DNA from: Desulfovibrionaceae bacterium | GTDB taxonomy: Bacteria; Desulfobacterota; Desulfovibrionia; Desulfovibrionales; Desulfovibrionaceae | DNA: 64,000 nucleotides | NCBI GenBank assembly: GCA_028689675.1 | Contig: JAQVCS010000003.1 | Location: 62,001 to 126,000, forward strand | Direction of reading: 5' to 3' | In this document: one piece after another, positions 16,573 to 25,049 of the stretch | Layout of the letters: every line of letters begins with the position of its first letter | How positions within the stretch are numbered: position 1 is the first letter of the stretch | Notes under the pieces: generated by a model | Told to the model about the DNA's origin: nothing | What the model saw: only the letters and a program-made list of their open reading frames with translations | The model's database searches: none | Translations under genes and position numbers: made by a program

Positions 16573-17808
16573 CTACCTCCCTTTAACCGTTTGAACCGCT
16601 TTTAATGCGGCGGCTGTACCAGACTGGGCAGAGCGCATGACGTCAAGCGGCATACGCGCACAACCAGCGGCAAAAATGCCTGCTTCTTCGCCGCCAGCCA
16701 CAAAGCCATCCTCATCAAGAGGCAGGGCAAAGGGCAGCTTTTCCGTAGCAAGGCTGGGCTGCATGCCCGTGGCCAAAACAACCATATCGTAAGTTACTGT
16801 CAGCTTTTCGCCGCGCACAGCATCTTCCACCTGTAGGCTTACCGTATCACCCTCTGCCTGCACGGCATTGGCAACCTTGCCCTTTACAAAGTGGACATTG
16901 GGCAGTGCCTTGACCTTGTCAAGCACCTTGACATAGCGCCCAGGGGTGCGCAAATCAATATAATAGACAGTAATCTGAATGTCGGAATTCTGCTCTGCAA
17001 GGTAGAGGCATTGCTTGAGCGTTGCCATACAGCAGATGTAGGAACAATAATCCAGATGATTTTGATCGCGAGAGCCAGCGCATTGCACAAAAGCAATGTT
17101 GGCGGGGGTGCGCTTATCAGTGGGGCGCACAATGGCGCCGCCAGTGGGGCCAAAGGGGGAAGCCATGCGCTCAACCTGCATGTTGGAAACGCAGTTCTTT
17201 ACTGAGCCTGCGCCCAAATTGGTGAGCTTGGTCACGTCATAGGGCTGCCAGCCAGTGGCAACAACAATAGCACCAATATTCAGCTCGACAGTTTTGGCTT
17301 CTTCAGCAAGGTTGATGAATTTATTGCCAGCCAGCTTTGCTTTGTCTGCCGCACTCAAGGCTTCGGGGGCTAAGACAAAACGGCCGGGAAAGGCAAAGGG
17401 CATGGATTTGTACAGGGGCTTTTCTTTAGCCAAGCCCAGTTCAAAATCATTGTTTTTTTCACCTTCCAGCGAAGAAGCCAGCAGGGTGAAATCAACATTG
17501 TGCGCAGCCACATAGCGTGGGGCAACGCTTACCGTGGCGGTGTAGTTGCCCTTTTTGCCAGTTAAGGCCACAAGCTGCGCTTGCGTGAAAAATTTAATAC
17601 GGGGGTTCTTCCTGATGCGCTGGAACTGAATTTCCAGACCACAGGAGGGGGGACAAAGTTTAGGGAAATATTTGCTGAGCTGGGCCACTCTGCCGCCCAA
17701 ATAGGGCGTTTTTTCAACGATGTATACATCGTGTCCCAGTTCCGCCGCTTCGATGGCGGCAGTAAGGCCTGAAAAGCCGCCGCCCACGACGAGAATAGAA
17801 TTGGACAT
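16573..17808 (-). CDS. qmoA: Quinone-interacting oxidoreductase subunit QmoA
   Basis: 411 residues, HdrA-like. A FAD-binding motif ILVVGGGFSGLTAAIEAA lies at residues 5-22, followed by KYFPKLCPPSCGLE, whose cysteines are typical of QmoA. The protein ends with the second dinucleotide-binding lobe (FVAGGEEAGIFAAGCARMP). QmoA is a cytoplasmic flavoprotein of the QmoABC complex that links menaquinol to AprBA. It is the first gene of the qmo operon; an AGGAGGAAA site precedes the ATG. Confidence 0.96.
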   Translation of the reverse strand: MSNSILVVGGGFSGLTAAIEAAELGHDVYIVEKTPYLGGRVAQLSKYFPKLCPPSCGLEIQFQRIRKNPRIKFFTQAQLVALTGKKGNYTATVSVAPRYVAAHNVDFTLLASSLEGEKNNDFELGLAKEKPLYKSMPFAFPGRFVLAPEALSAADKAKLAGNKFINLAEEAKTVELNIGAIVVATGWQPYDVTKLTNLGAGSVKNCVSNMQVERMASPFGPTGGAIVRPTDKRTPANIAFVQCAGSRDQNHLDYCSYICCMATLKQCLYLAEQNSDIQITVYYIDLRTPGRYVKVLDKVKALPNVHFVKGKVANAVQAEGDTVSLQVEDAVRGEKLTVTYDMVVLATGMQPSLATEKLPFALPLDEDGFVAGGEEAGIFAAGCARMPLDVMRSAQSGTAAALKAVQTVKGR

Positions 17809-17833
17809 CCTGGGTTTCCTCCTGCATTAGACT

Positions 17834-17857
17834 GCGGCTCCCAAAAAAATGAGCCGC
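17834..17857 (-). other. Hairpin in the qmoA leader
   Basis: A 7-bp inverted repeat (GCGGCTC at 17834-17840 and GAGCCGC at 17851-17857) lies 25-50 nt before qmoA. On the minus strand its loop contains a T-run, so it is not a usual terminator; it may influence leader stability or read-through from apr. Confidence 0.35.
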
Positions 17858-18020
17858 CTTTGCCGCTGCACGGCCTGTGCTTTTGCAATGGCCCGTGAAG
17901 CAACCAAAGTGCGGCACAAGGTGACAGTCTTGTTCCTGTCGCCGGGCAAGTGCTCCATTGGCATGTGCCTGTATTCTGGGAGCGCTCTTTTGCCCCTCTT
18001 TTCGCTTTTTTTGCGAAACC

Positions 18021-18053
18021 AAGTAAAAGGGGAGGCCAAGGCGGCCTCCCCTT
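18021..18053 (-). terminator. Terminator after aprA
   Basis: On the minus strand an 11-bp perfect stem (AAGGGGAGGCC/GGCCTCCCCTT, 5-nt loop) is followed by TTTACTT. It lies 18 nt after the aprA stop, separating aprBA from qmoABC and implying a separate qmo promoter or partial read-through. Confidence 0.85.
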
Positions 18054-18070
18054 GTTATTTCAGCCGCCGA

Positions 18071-20059
18071 CTAGTCGGGGATGATCTGGAAGTAGGGCTT
18101 CTTGAAGATGGTGGTCTTGCCAGTGGCAGGGTCAAACTTCGAGTTCACGAAGCACTTCCACTTGGTGTCGTCCAAGCCCATGTAGTCAGCACGATAGTAG
18201 AAGCCGGGGTAACGGGATTCTTCGCGGAAGGCGATGTGCTGCATGTGCAGACGCACAGTCCACAAGCGGTGGAAGTTTTCCCAGCAGCGCAGCAGTTCGT
18301 GCAAGTCACGGGCAGCCAGCTTTTCGGAGTCTTCTTCCATCATCTGGAGCAGGTTGAAGCCAGTGTCCAGAAGAGCTTTGGAAGTGGTGTAGTAGGTGCC
18401 CACGCCGCCGCCGTATTCGTCGGTGGCCTTCACAAGACGCATCATGAAGTTCTTGGGCGAGATGTAGTTGGGGTTCACAACAGGGTCGGTAGAAGCGTCT
18501 TTGCCGGCCACAAAGTTGTAGTAGGGCTTGTAGATCATCTTCACGAGTTCGTCGGCAGTTTCCTTGAACTCGGGCTTGTAGTCAGCATGATCGAGGCACC
18601 AGCGAACCATCTGCTTACCAGCAATACGGCCTTCAGCGTGAGAACCAGAAGAGAACTTGTGGCCAGAAGCGCCAACACCGTCAGCGCAGGTGAACAAGCC
18701 TTCAACAGTGGTCATACGGTTGTAGACCTTGCCATTGGTGGCGCGCACTTTGTAATCTTCGGGTACCCAAGCTTCGTCGGGGCCAGAAACCCAGATACCG
18801 CAGCAGCCAGAGTGAGAGCCGAGCAGGTAAGGTTCCGTAGGCATGATTTCAGAACCGCGTTCTTCAGGAGCGCAGTTGGTGGCGGCCCACAAGTTGGCCT
18901 GACCCACGCACATGTCGAGGAAGTCTTCCCATGCTTCAGATTCAAGGTCTTTCTGCTCTTCTTCGTTCAAAGAAGCGAAGGTGTTCAGCAGGGCGGTCTT
19001 GGTGTCCATGAAGATAGGACCACGGCCTTCGCGCATTTCGCGAAGCATCATGTGGTTACGCAAGCAAGTGGGGATAACGTGACCCTTGGCATAGCCGCGA
19101 TCTTCATAAGGCTTCAGCATTGCGTGGTTGGTGGCGCAATAGTCTTCACCCTTGTAGTTGGTGGCTTTGGCTTTGAACAACAGGAACCAAGCACCCACAG
19201 GGCCGTAACCGTCTTTGAAACGAGCAGGCACGAAGCGGTTTTCCATCATGGTCATTTCCGCGCCAGCCTGAGCGCACATGGTGTAGGTAGAACCAGCGTT
19301 CCACACAGGGTACCAAGCGCGACCCATGCCTTCACCTGTGGAGCGGGGACGGTACACGTTAACGGCACCACCGCAAGCCACGAGAATGGCATTGGATTTG
19401 AAGATGTGCACTTCGTTGGCACGGAGGTTGAAGCCCACAGCACCGGCAACGCGGTTGGGGGTGTTCTTGTCCATGAGCAGCTTCACGATGAAGATACGTT
19501 CCATGATGCGGTCTTCGCCCAAAGCGTTTTTCGCAGCTTCAGCCACGATGCACTTGTAGGACTCACCGTTGATCATCATCTGCCAACGGCCGGAACGCAC
19601 AGGGGGGTCACCAGCACGCAGAGATTTGCCTGCGTCTTTGGCCTGCTGACCATTCATGTTGTGACCGTCTTCTTTTTTGATCCAGCAGGGCAGGCCCCAC
19701 TCTTCAAAAAGATGGACAGAGTCGTCAACGTGACGGCCGCAGTCAAAAATCAAGTCTTCGCGAACCAGACCCATCAAGTCGGTACGAACCATGCGGACAT
19801 AGTCGTCAGCAGAGTTTGTGCCAAGATAGGTATTGATAGCGGAAAGACCCTGAGCAACAGCGCCAGAACGTTCCAAAGAGGCTTTATCCAGCAGCATGAT
19901 GCTGAGGTTTTTGCCTTCAGCCCAACGGACAGCTTCAAAAGCTGTACCAGTTGCGCCCATACCACCACCGACGATCAACAGGTCAACGTCGTGCTCTTTA
20001 ACAACGGGTTCAGCAATAGCAACGCCGCGGGGAGCTTCATTCACAGGAATCATAGGCAT
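18071..20059 (-). CDS. aprA: Adenylylsulfate reductase alpha subunit
   Basis: 662 residues, the normal length for AprA of Desulfovibrio. The FAD-binding GGGMGATGTAFEA lies near residue 30, AQGLSAINTYLG near 69-80, and the C-terminal HIAFREESRYPGFYYRADY region is that of the APS reductase flavoprotein. The enzyme reduces adenosine 5'-phosphosulfate to sulfite and AMP in the cytoplasm during sulfate respiration. It follows aprB by 24 nt. Codon use is strongly biased towards one set of codons compared with neighbours, as expected for one of the most abundant proteins of a sulfate reducer. Flavoproteins A and B at 2.5-7.2 kb are distant relatives. Confidence 0.98.
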   Translation of the reverse strand: MPMIPVNEAPRGVAIAEPVVKEHDVDLLIVGGGMGATGTAFEAVRWAEGKNLSIMLLDKASLERSGAVAQGLSAINTYLGTNSADDYVRMVRTDLMGLVREDLIFDCGRHVDDSVHLFEEWGLPCWIKKEDGHNMNGQQAKDAGKSLRAGDPPVRSGRWQMMINGESYKCIVAEAAKNALGEDRIMERIFIVKLLMDKNTPNRVAGAVGFNLRANEVHIFKSNAILVACGGAVNVYRPRSTGEGMGRAWYPVWNAGSTYTMCAQAGAEMTMMENRFVPARFKDGYGPVGAWFLLFKAKATNYKGEDYCATNHAMLKPYEDRGYAKGHVIPTCLRNHMMLREMREGRGPIFMDTKTALLNTFASLNEEEQKDLESEAWEDFLDMCVGQANLWAATNCAPEERGSEIMPTEPYLLGSHSGCCGIWVSGPDEAWVPEDYKVRATNGKVYNRMTTVEGLFTCADGVGASGHKFSSGSHAEGRIAGKQMVRWCLDHADYKPEFKETADELVKMIYKPYYNFVAGKDASTDPVVNPNYISPKNFMMRLVKATDEYGGGVGTYYTTSKALLDTGFNLLQMMEEDSEKLAARDLHELLRCWENFHRLWTVRLHMQHIAFREESRYPGFYYRADYMGLDDTKWKCFVNSKFDPATGKTTIFKKPYFQIIPD

Positions 20060-20083
20060 AGTTGTTTCTCCTTTAGGCTGTCA

Positions 20084-20557
20084 CTAGATGGTGACGGTTT
20101 TGTCGGCTTCGGCAATATCGAACTTCTTGCCCAGAACTTCTTTAGGAGCCGCAAGAGCGGTTTCTGTGAAGAGGCATTCGTCTTCGATGTTGGCGCCAAC
20201 GGGCTTGCCTTCGTAAGGCTTAATGGAGCCTTCAGGAGTGGTGCGGATGGGGAACTTGAAGCGCTTCTGGCTGCCATTGCGGAATTTGACGGTCCACATG
20301 ATGGAGTCAGCAGAGCGCAGAGGAATACAGGTGCCACCCATAGGAGCAAAGTCGGCGTAGGGGCGAGCCGTAATGGCACCCTGCGGGCAGATCTTCACGC
20401 AGGAATAGCATTCCCAGCAGGCATCAGGTTCCTGGTTGTAGGCCTTCATGGCCTCAGGATCGAGGATCATGAGGTCGTTGGGGCAAATATACATGCAGGC
20501 AGTCTTTTCGCCACCCTTGCAGCCATCACATTTGGCTGGATCGACAAAAGTCGGCAT
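20084..20557 (-). CDS. aprB: Adenylylsulfate reductase beta subunit
   Basis: 157 residues from the ATG at 20557 (GGAGG at 6 nt; a TTG two codons upstream is unlikely). Residues 1-60 hold the two [4Fe-4S] motifs (CDGCKGGEKTACMYICP and CWECYSCVKICP). These are followed by the beta-sheet segment and the long C-terminal tail that wraps around AprA (EVLGKKFDIAEADKTV). It passes electrons from QmoABC to the AprA FAD. First gene of the aprBA operon. Confidence 0.98.
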   Translation of the reverse strand: MPTFVDPAKCDGCKGGEKTACMYICPNDLMILDPEAMKAYNQEPDACWECYSCVKICPQGAITARPYADFAPMGGTCIPLRSADSIMWTVKFRNGSQKRFKFPIRTTPEGSIKPYEGKPVGANIEDECLFTETALAAPKEVLGKKFDIAEADKTVTI

Positions 20558-20652
20558 ACGCAACCTCCAACAGGGTAAGATAGTTATACGTTAAGCTTTT
20601 TCTGAGTCTACTGGCGCAGCCTCAAAAGACAGTATTTTCCGTCTTTTTCTGG

Positions 20653-20704
20653 TTGCACCATGAGGACTGTGCCCATTTTTTCTGCACCCTTTGTGCTGGT
20701 GCAA
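20653..20704 (-). promoter_or_regulatory. Inverted repeat in the aprBA leader
   Basis: TTGCACCA (20653-20660) and TGGTGCAA (20697-20704) form an 8-bp inverted repeat with 36 nt between the arms, located at the predicted transcription start of aprBA. It may be a leader stem or a split operator. Confidence 0.4.
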
Positions 20705-20734
20705 AAAATAACAAATGATGTAAGCCTGTGTCAA
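20705..20734 (-). promoter_or_regulatory. Predicted sigma-70 promoter of aprBA
   Basis: On the minus strand a perfect -35 box TTGACA (20734-20729) is followed after 18 nt by TATTTT (20710-20705). The leader would be about 140 nt. A TTGTGAA half-site (20757-20751) lies just upstream of the -35 box; the second half of a Rex-type palindrome is poor. Confidence 0.6.
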
Positions 20735-21101
20735 TGGGCAAATGCAAAATTTCACAAAACTTTTGCCCGTGAAGAGATATTTAGCACAAGCAGCCCTATA
20801 GGGCAAGCCCCTTTGTGTTACAACATGGCTTAGTTATATGTCTTTTGTGTTAAAATACAAATAGTTATAAAATATAATTAAATTAAACTTTGTAGAAAAA
20901 GAGTTGTGCTTTTTTTCTCAATAAGGGGCTTTTTGGCTTGGTTGGGCAACCAGTGCCGTGACGCAGGCTTTTTTTGTGTGGGGCGGGGCTTTGCCTTGGC
21001 ACTTGCTTCTGCGGCGTTTTCAGGCTAACACGAGCGGGTAAAAGAGTACAAAGGCTATCCTTAACATATATACTACACTATACTACCCTATCGGAACTGT
21101 T
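20735..21101. other. Intergenic region upstream of aprBA and the CM-EPSPS fusion gene
   Basis: AT-rich, with no gene seen on either strand. TATACT-like boxes near 21065-21085 may form the plus-strand promoter of the gene at 21102. Confidence 0.4.
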
Positions 21102-22961
21102 ATGACAAGCAATCAAGACCACGAAGCCACCTTTACCCGCCGCGGCGCAGAGCCACAGCACGATGCCCGCCAGCGTGATGAGCGCCCCCACCGCGATTTT
21201 CATCAGCGCCCAGAAGAACGCCCCCAGCGCGGCGAGCGCCCCGAACGTGCCCCGCGTGGCGAACGCGGCGAGCGCCCCGAACGTGGCGAACGCTCTGAAC
21301 GCGGTGAGCGTGCAGAACGTGGTGACCGCCGCCCCCCCCTGCGGGATACGGTGGCCGATATTGATAAAAGCATTTTGAAAATGCTGGTTAAGCGCTACAA
21401 CTGTATTCAGCGTATGAGCGCGGTGAAAGGCCACCTTGACCCCAAGGAAGAAAAAATGCTGCGCGAAAATTGGGAACGCATTGCGGGCAAAATGAGCCGC
21501 GACGCCCGCCTTATTCGCCAAATGTTCACCCTGATGCAGGAAGTGGAATTTTTGCCCCGCCGCGACCCCGGCGAGGAGCTGCGGCAGGGTTTTAACCTTG
21601 CGCCTTCGGGCAAGCCTGTGAACGTGCGTATGCGTGCCCCTGTTTCAAACCGTAAAAGCCGTGTGTGGCTTATGCTGGCAGCCTTAACAGGCACACCCAT
21701 GAGTATTGCAGGCACGCTGTTGAATGACAGCATGGTGGAATGCTGCAAAATGCTCAACCAAATGGGCTGCAATGTTGGCTGGCAAGAAAATGGCACTGTG
21801 CTTGTGCGCGAAGGCGGCGCTTTTGCGCTGGAAGATAAAGTTGTGTATGTGGGCGACGATATCTTTAACTTTGCCTTGCTGCTGGGGCAATTTCTTGGCC
21901 AGCACAGCCGTGCCAAATTTACAGGTGACAGCTCGTTGAAATTTGCCGACCTTTCTGCCCTGCGCCGCTTTTTGCCGCAGCTTGGGGCGCGCTTGGTGAA
22001 TGCCCTGCCCAAGTCGGACGGCTTCCCCGTGCGTGTGGAATGCTCTGGCGTGCTGCCGCAGCAGGTAAGTATTCCTGCCGATGTGCAGTCTGCCGTGGTG
22101 GAAGGCTTGCTGCTTTCTGCCCCCTTTTGGCAGCAAAGCATCAGCATAGATATAAGCCAGCACAAGCGCGCCGAGGCCATGCTGGGCTTTGTGCTGCCCT
22201 TTTTACAGGCCGTGCAGGCCAATGTGCGCGTAGAGGGCATGGTGCTGCACTTTGTCCCCAGCACGCTTGCCCTGCCGGCACAGCCTGTTATTCCTGTAGA
22301 TTTGTCTTTGACGGCCACCTTGCTGGCTTTGCCAGCACTGAATGGCGGCACGGTTGCGTTGGAAGGCCTCTTCCCCCAATGCCCCATTGTGGATCAAATG
22401 CGCTGCCTTTTGGCTTGGGCAGGGGCAGAAGTGAGCACGGGCGAGGGCTTTATTCGTTCTACACAAACGCAGCCTGCGCTTGAAAAGCCGCTGGATGCCA
22501 CGCAGCTTTCTAGCAAGCTTGTGCCCTTGGCCGTGGCTTTTGCCTGTTTCCATGCCCTGCGCGGCACAGCTGTGCCCATGCCCCAGCTGCCCGAAGAATG
22601 TGACCGCAGCATTGTGGCCAGCTTTTTGGAACATGCAGGCCTGTTTGTGAACCACGAAGGCCTGCTTGAGCATGTGGTGGAATCAGACGAAGCCACCCCG
22701 CGCCCCGAGGTGTGGACAGCCCCCACGGCGCAATGGGCCATGGCTTTGGCCATTACCAGCTTTGCCCGCGCTGGCTTGAAGCTGGCCAATGCCGGCATTA
22801 TGACCACCCTGTACCCCTCATTCTGGGCACTCTTTAACAGCCTGCCCGACCCAGAATTAAAGCAATTACAGCAACAGGAGCAAGTGCATGAACCCGTTGT
22901 CAGACGACGCATCATTACCAGCCAGCCAGCCAGCTTTAGAGAGCGAGATAGCGACGATTGA
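21102..22961 (+). CDS. Chorismate-mutase-like / EPSP-synthase-like fusion with RGE-repeat N-terminus
   Basis: 619 residues. Residues about 18-80 are an Arg/Glu/Gly low-complexity tail built on GER-P/S-ER-GER units. Residues about 84-150 look like an AroQ-type chorismate mutase helix bundle (DIDKSILKMLVKR and AVKGHLDP). The rest has the repeating fold of EPSP synthase: RMRAPVSNRKSRVWLMLAAL aligns with the phosphate-binding start and VDLSLTATLLALPALNGG with the Asp region. The usual Lys-Ser start motif, the Ser-Ser-Gln triplet and the KE(S/T)DR motif are not recognisable. Desulfovibrio genomes carry a divergent AroA-like gene among their aromatic genes, so this may be the real but divergent enzyme, or a non-catalytic relative. 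The ATG has GGAAC close upstream. Confidence 0.65.
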   Translation: MTSNQDHEATFTRRGAEPQHDARQRDERPHRDFHQRPEERPQRGERPERAPRGERGERPERGERSERGERAERGDRRPPLRDTVADIDKSILKMLVKRYNCIQRMSAVKGHLDPKEEKMLRENWERIAGKMSRDARLIRQMFTLMQEVEFLPRRDPGEELRQGFNLAPSGKPVNVRMRAPVSNRKSRVWLMLAALTGTPMSIAGTLLNDSMVECCKMLNQMGCNVGWQENGTVLVREGGAFALEDKVVYVGDDIFNFALLLGQFLGQHSRAKFTGDSSLKFADLSALRRFLPQLGARLVNALPKSDGFPVRVECSGVLPQQVSIPADVQSAVVEGLLLSAPFWQQSISIDISQHKRAEAMLGFVLPFLQAVQANVRVEGMVLHFVPSTLALPAQPVIPVDLSLTATLLALPALNGGTVALEGLFPQCPIVDQMRCLLAWAGAEVSTGEGFIRSTQTQPALEKPLDATQLSSKLVPLAVAFACFHALRGTAVPMPQLPEECDRSIVASFLEHAGLFVNHEGLLEHVVESDEATPRPEVWTAPTAQWAMALAITSFARAGLKLANAGIMTTLYPSFWALFNSLPDPELKQLQQQEQVHEPVVRRRIITSQPASFRERDSDD

Positions 22962-23148
22962 TGCCCTGCTGCTGGAGACTGAAGCCCAATTAAAAGAGCG
23001 CATGATGGCAGAAAACCCCGCCAAGGGTATCTTTTTTGCTCAGGAAATACATGCACTGCAAAAAGAAAAACTTGTGCTGCAAACAAGGCGAGAATTGCGT
23101 AAAACACGCATACGCCGCCTGCTGGTAGAAAAAGCACAGGCTTTGTAA
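22888..23148 (+). CDS. Small coiled-coil protein, out-of-frame overlap with the upstream gene
   Basis: 86 residues, unrecognised. It starts 74 nt inside the 3' end of the EPSPS-like gene in another frame and has a good AGGAG site 7 nt before the ATG. From about residue 18 it is helical and strongly charged with heptad character (ALLLETEAQLKERMM, then LQKEKLVLQTRRELRK). A terminator follows directly. The overlap suggests translational coupling and a product that works with the large protein, but no function can be named. Confidence 0.6.
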   Translation: MNPLSDDASLPASQPALESEIATIDALLLETEAQLKERMMAENPAKGIFFAQEIHALQKEKLVLQTRRELRKTRIRRLLVEKAQAL

Positions 23149-23167
23149 GCCTATTCATACAAGATAC

Positions 23168-23203
23168 AAGGCGGCTGCATCTACGCGGCCGCCTTTTGTC
23201 TTT
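23168..23203 (+). terminator. Terminator after the small coiled-coil gene
   Basis: AAGGCGGC (23168-23175) pairs with GCCGCCTT (23188-23195), followed by TTGTCTTT. Confidence 0.7.
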
Positions 23204-23220
23204 GCCAAAGAGAGTGCCCC

Positions 23221-24351
23221 ATGGAAAACAATTATGCCCTTGTTTTAGAAGAAATTGCCAGCAAAGGCTGCCTGCGCCACATTCCTGCTATTGAATACCG
23301 CGAAGGCGTGCAGGCTGTGCTGGACGGGCAGCCCTGCCTTAATTTTTCTTCCAATGATTACCTTGCCCTCAGCACCAATACCAGCCTGCGCGATGCCTTT
23401 TTGCAGCAGCATGGGCATGATGCACAATGTCTTTTTTCCTCTGCCTCAGCCCGTCTGCTCAGCGGCTCTTCGCAGGTTTATGGTGCGCTTGAGGCAGAGG
23501 TGGCGGCTTTATTTGGCAAAGAGGCCTGCTTGCTTTTTAACACGGGTTATCAATGCAATTTGGGTGTGGTGTCTGCCCTTGTGGGCAAGGGGGATGTCAT
23601 TTTTAGCGATAAGCTCAACCATGCCAGTGTGGTGGCGGGCATGCAGCTTTCGGGGGCAGCTTTTTACCGCTATGCACATACCGACTATGCGCACCTTGAG
23701 CGCTTTTTGCACGAGCACAGGGGCAAGTTCAGGCGGGCGCTGATTATTTCCGAATCGGTTTTCAGTATGGATGGGGATGTTGCCGACATTGACAGGCTCA
23801 TAGCTCTGAAAAAGCGCTATGACTGCCTGCTGATGATAGATGAAGCCCATGCCTTTGGCGTGTTTGGCGAGCATTTGGCAGGCTGTAGCGAGGGCAAGGA
23901 TGTGGACGTTATTACCGCAACCTTTGGCAAATCGTTAGCCTCTATGGGCGCTTTTTGCGTAGCTTCTCGGCTGATTATTGATGTGCTGGTGAACAAGGCG
24001 GCCTCCTTTATTTTTTCTACAGCCCTGCCACCTATTACTGTTTTGTGGACATATTTTTTGCTGCATGAGCACAGGGCAGTGCTCTATGCCCAGCGTGAAA
24101 AGCTGCTTGGGCTTTGTGCCGCTTTGGGCTGCCCCACGCAAATTATTCCTGTGCTACTTGGGGAAAGTGATGCCGCCGCCCGCATTGCCCGCCGCCTGTG
24201 TGAAGCACATTATTTTGTGCTGCCCATACGCCCGCCCACCGTGCCCCCGCACACAGCCCGCCTGCGCCTTTCGCTGACGGCTGACATGTCGCCTGCCATG
24301 GTGCGTGGCCTGCTTGCTGCTGTGCAGCAGCTCCAGCAGGAAGGCTGCTGA
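23221..24351 (+). CDS. bioF: 8-amino-7-oxononanoate synthase
   Basis: 376 residues, a PLP enzyme of the alpha-oxoamine synthase family that condenses pimeloyl-ACP and alanine in biotin synthesis. FSSNDYLALS, SGSSQVYGALEAEVA, the MIDEAHAFGVFG segment and the PLP lysine in ATFGKSLASMGAF are all present. Its stop overlaps the start of bioG (TGATG). The following two genes make pimeloyl-ACP, which supports BioF rather than a related 2-amino-3-ketobutyrate ligase. Confidence 0.93.
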   Translation: MENNYALVLEEIASKGCLRHIPAIEYREGVQAVLDGQPCLNFSSNDYLALSTNTSLRDAFLQQHGHDAQCLFSSASARLLSGSSQVYGALEAEVAALFGKEACLLFNTGYQCNLGVVSALVGKGDVIFSDKLNHASVVAGMQLSGAAFYRYAHTDYAHLERFLHEHRGKFRRALIISESVFSMDGDVADIDRLIALKKRYDCLLMIDEAHAFGVFGEHLAGCSEGKDVDVITATFGKSLASMGAFCVASRLIIDVLVNKAASFIFSTALPPITVLWTYFLLHEHRAVLYAQREKLLGLCAALGCPTQIIPVLLGESDAAARIARRLCEAHYFVLPIRPPTVPPHTARLRLSLTADMSPAMVRGLLAAVQQLQQEGC

Positions 24352-25049
24352 TGTTGTGCACATGGCTGCACAGGGCGGGCAATGCTCAAGCCATTGTTTT
24401 TTTTAATGGCTGGGGCATGGATGGGCGCGTTGTGGCGCATATGCAGCCCGCTGGTTATGACGTGCTGGAAGTGCACGATTATCGCCATGCAGGTGCTTTG
24501 CCTACGGCGCTGGCCAGCTATGAAAAAAAACATGTGGTGGCATGGTCTACAGGTGTGATGTTCAGCGCCTGCTACCCAGAGGGCTGGGCAAGTGCTGTGG
24601 CGCTGAATGGCACAGGGCGCACCGTGGACAATGCCTATGGCATACCAGAGCGCGCCTTTGCCATAACTATTCGCCGCTTCAGTGCTGCTGTGTGCGCCGC
24701 TTTTATGGCCAAAGCGGCTATGCCTGTGCCTTGCCGTGCGCATGCGGCCTTGGGCATGGCAGAGGGGCTACCTGTGCTGCCCACGCCTCTTGCTGCGGCC
24801 TTTTCTGCGAATTGTTGTGATGAAAGCAGCCTAGAGGCTTTGCGTGATGAGCTGTGCGCCATACAGGCCTTTGTGCCGCCGCTATCCCTAATGTTTACGC
24901 GTGCTTTTGTTTCGGAAGCGGATGAAATTATGCCCGCAGCCCACCAAAGGGCATGGTGGGCAAGGCAGGGGCTTGCCCCGCGCCCCCTTGGCGGCGGGCA
25001 TTATCCCTTTGCAGCCTTTACTTCGTGGGCGGAGCTGATAAATGCTTAG
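24351..25049 (+). CDS. bioG: Pimeloyl-ACP methyl ester esterase, BioG type
   Basis: 232 residues of the DUF452/BioG alpha/beta-hydrolase family. The start region has AIVFFNGWGMDGRVV, the nucleophile serine is in VAWSTGVMFSA (about residue 65) and the histidine is in GGGHYPFAAF at the C-terminus. BioG removes the methyl ester from pimeloyl-ACP that BioC introduced, releasing pimeloyl-ACP to BioF. It overlaps bioF by 1 nt and bioC by 8 nt, so the three are translationally coupled. Confidence 0.9.
   Translation: MLCTWLHRAGNAQAIVFFNGWGMDGRVVAHMQPAGYDVLEVHDYRHAGALPTALASYEKKHVVAWSTGVMFSACYPEGWASAVALNGTGRTVDNAYGIPERAFAITIRRFSAAVCAAFMAKAAMPVPCRAHAALGMAEGLPVLPTPLAAAFSANCCDESSLEALRDELCAIQAFVPPLSLMFTRAFVSEADEIMPAAHQRAWWARQGLAPRPLGGGHYPFAAFTSWAELINA

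Noticed and set aside
17849-20578. A 909-codon open frame on the plus strand opposite aprA and aprB
   Set aside because: It is antisense to aprBA, whose strong codon bias keeps stops out of the opposite strand. Composition (very high Val, Gly, His, Phe) is unlike a protein, there is no ribosome-binding site or homology, and aprA and aprB are certain.
23221-24351. BioF as a 2-amino-3-ketobutyrate CoA ligase
   Set aside because: Both families look alike, but overlap with bioG and bioC settles the biotin role.
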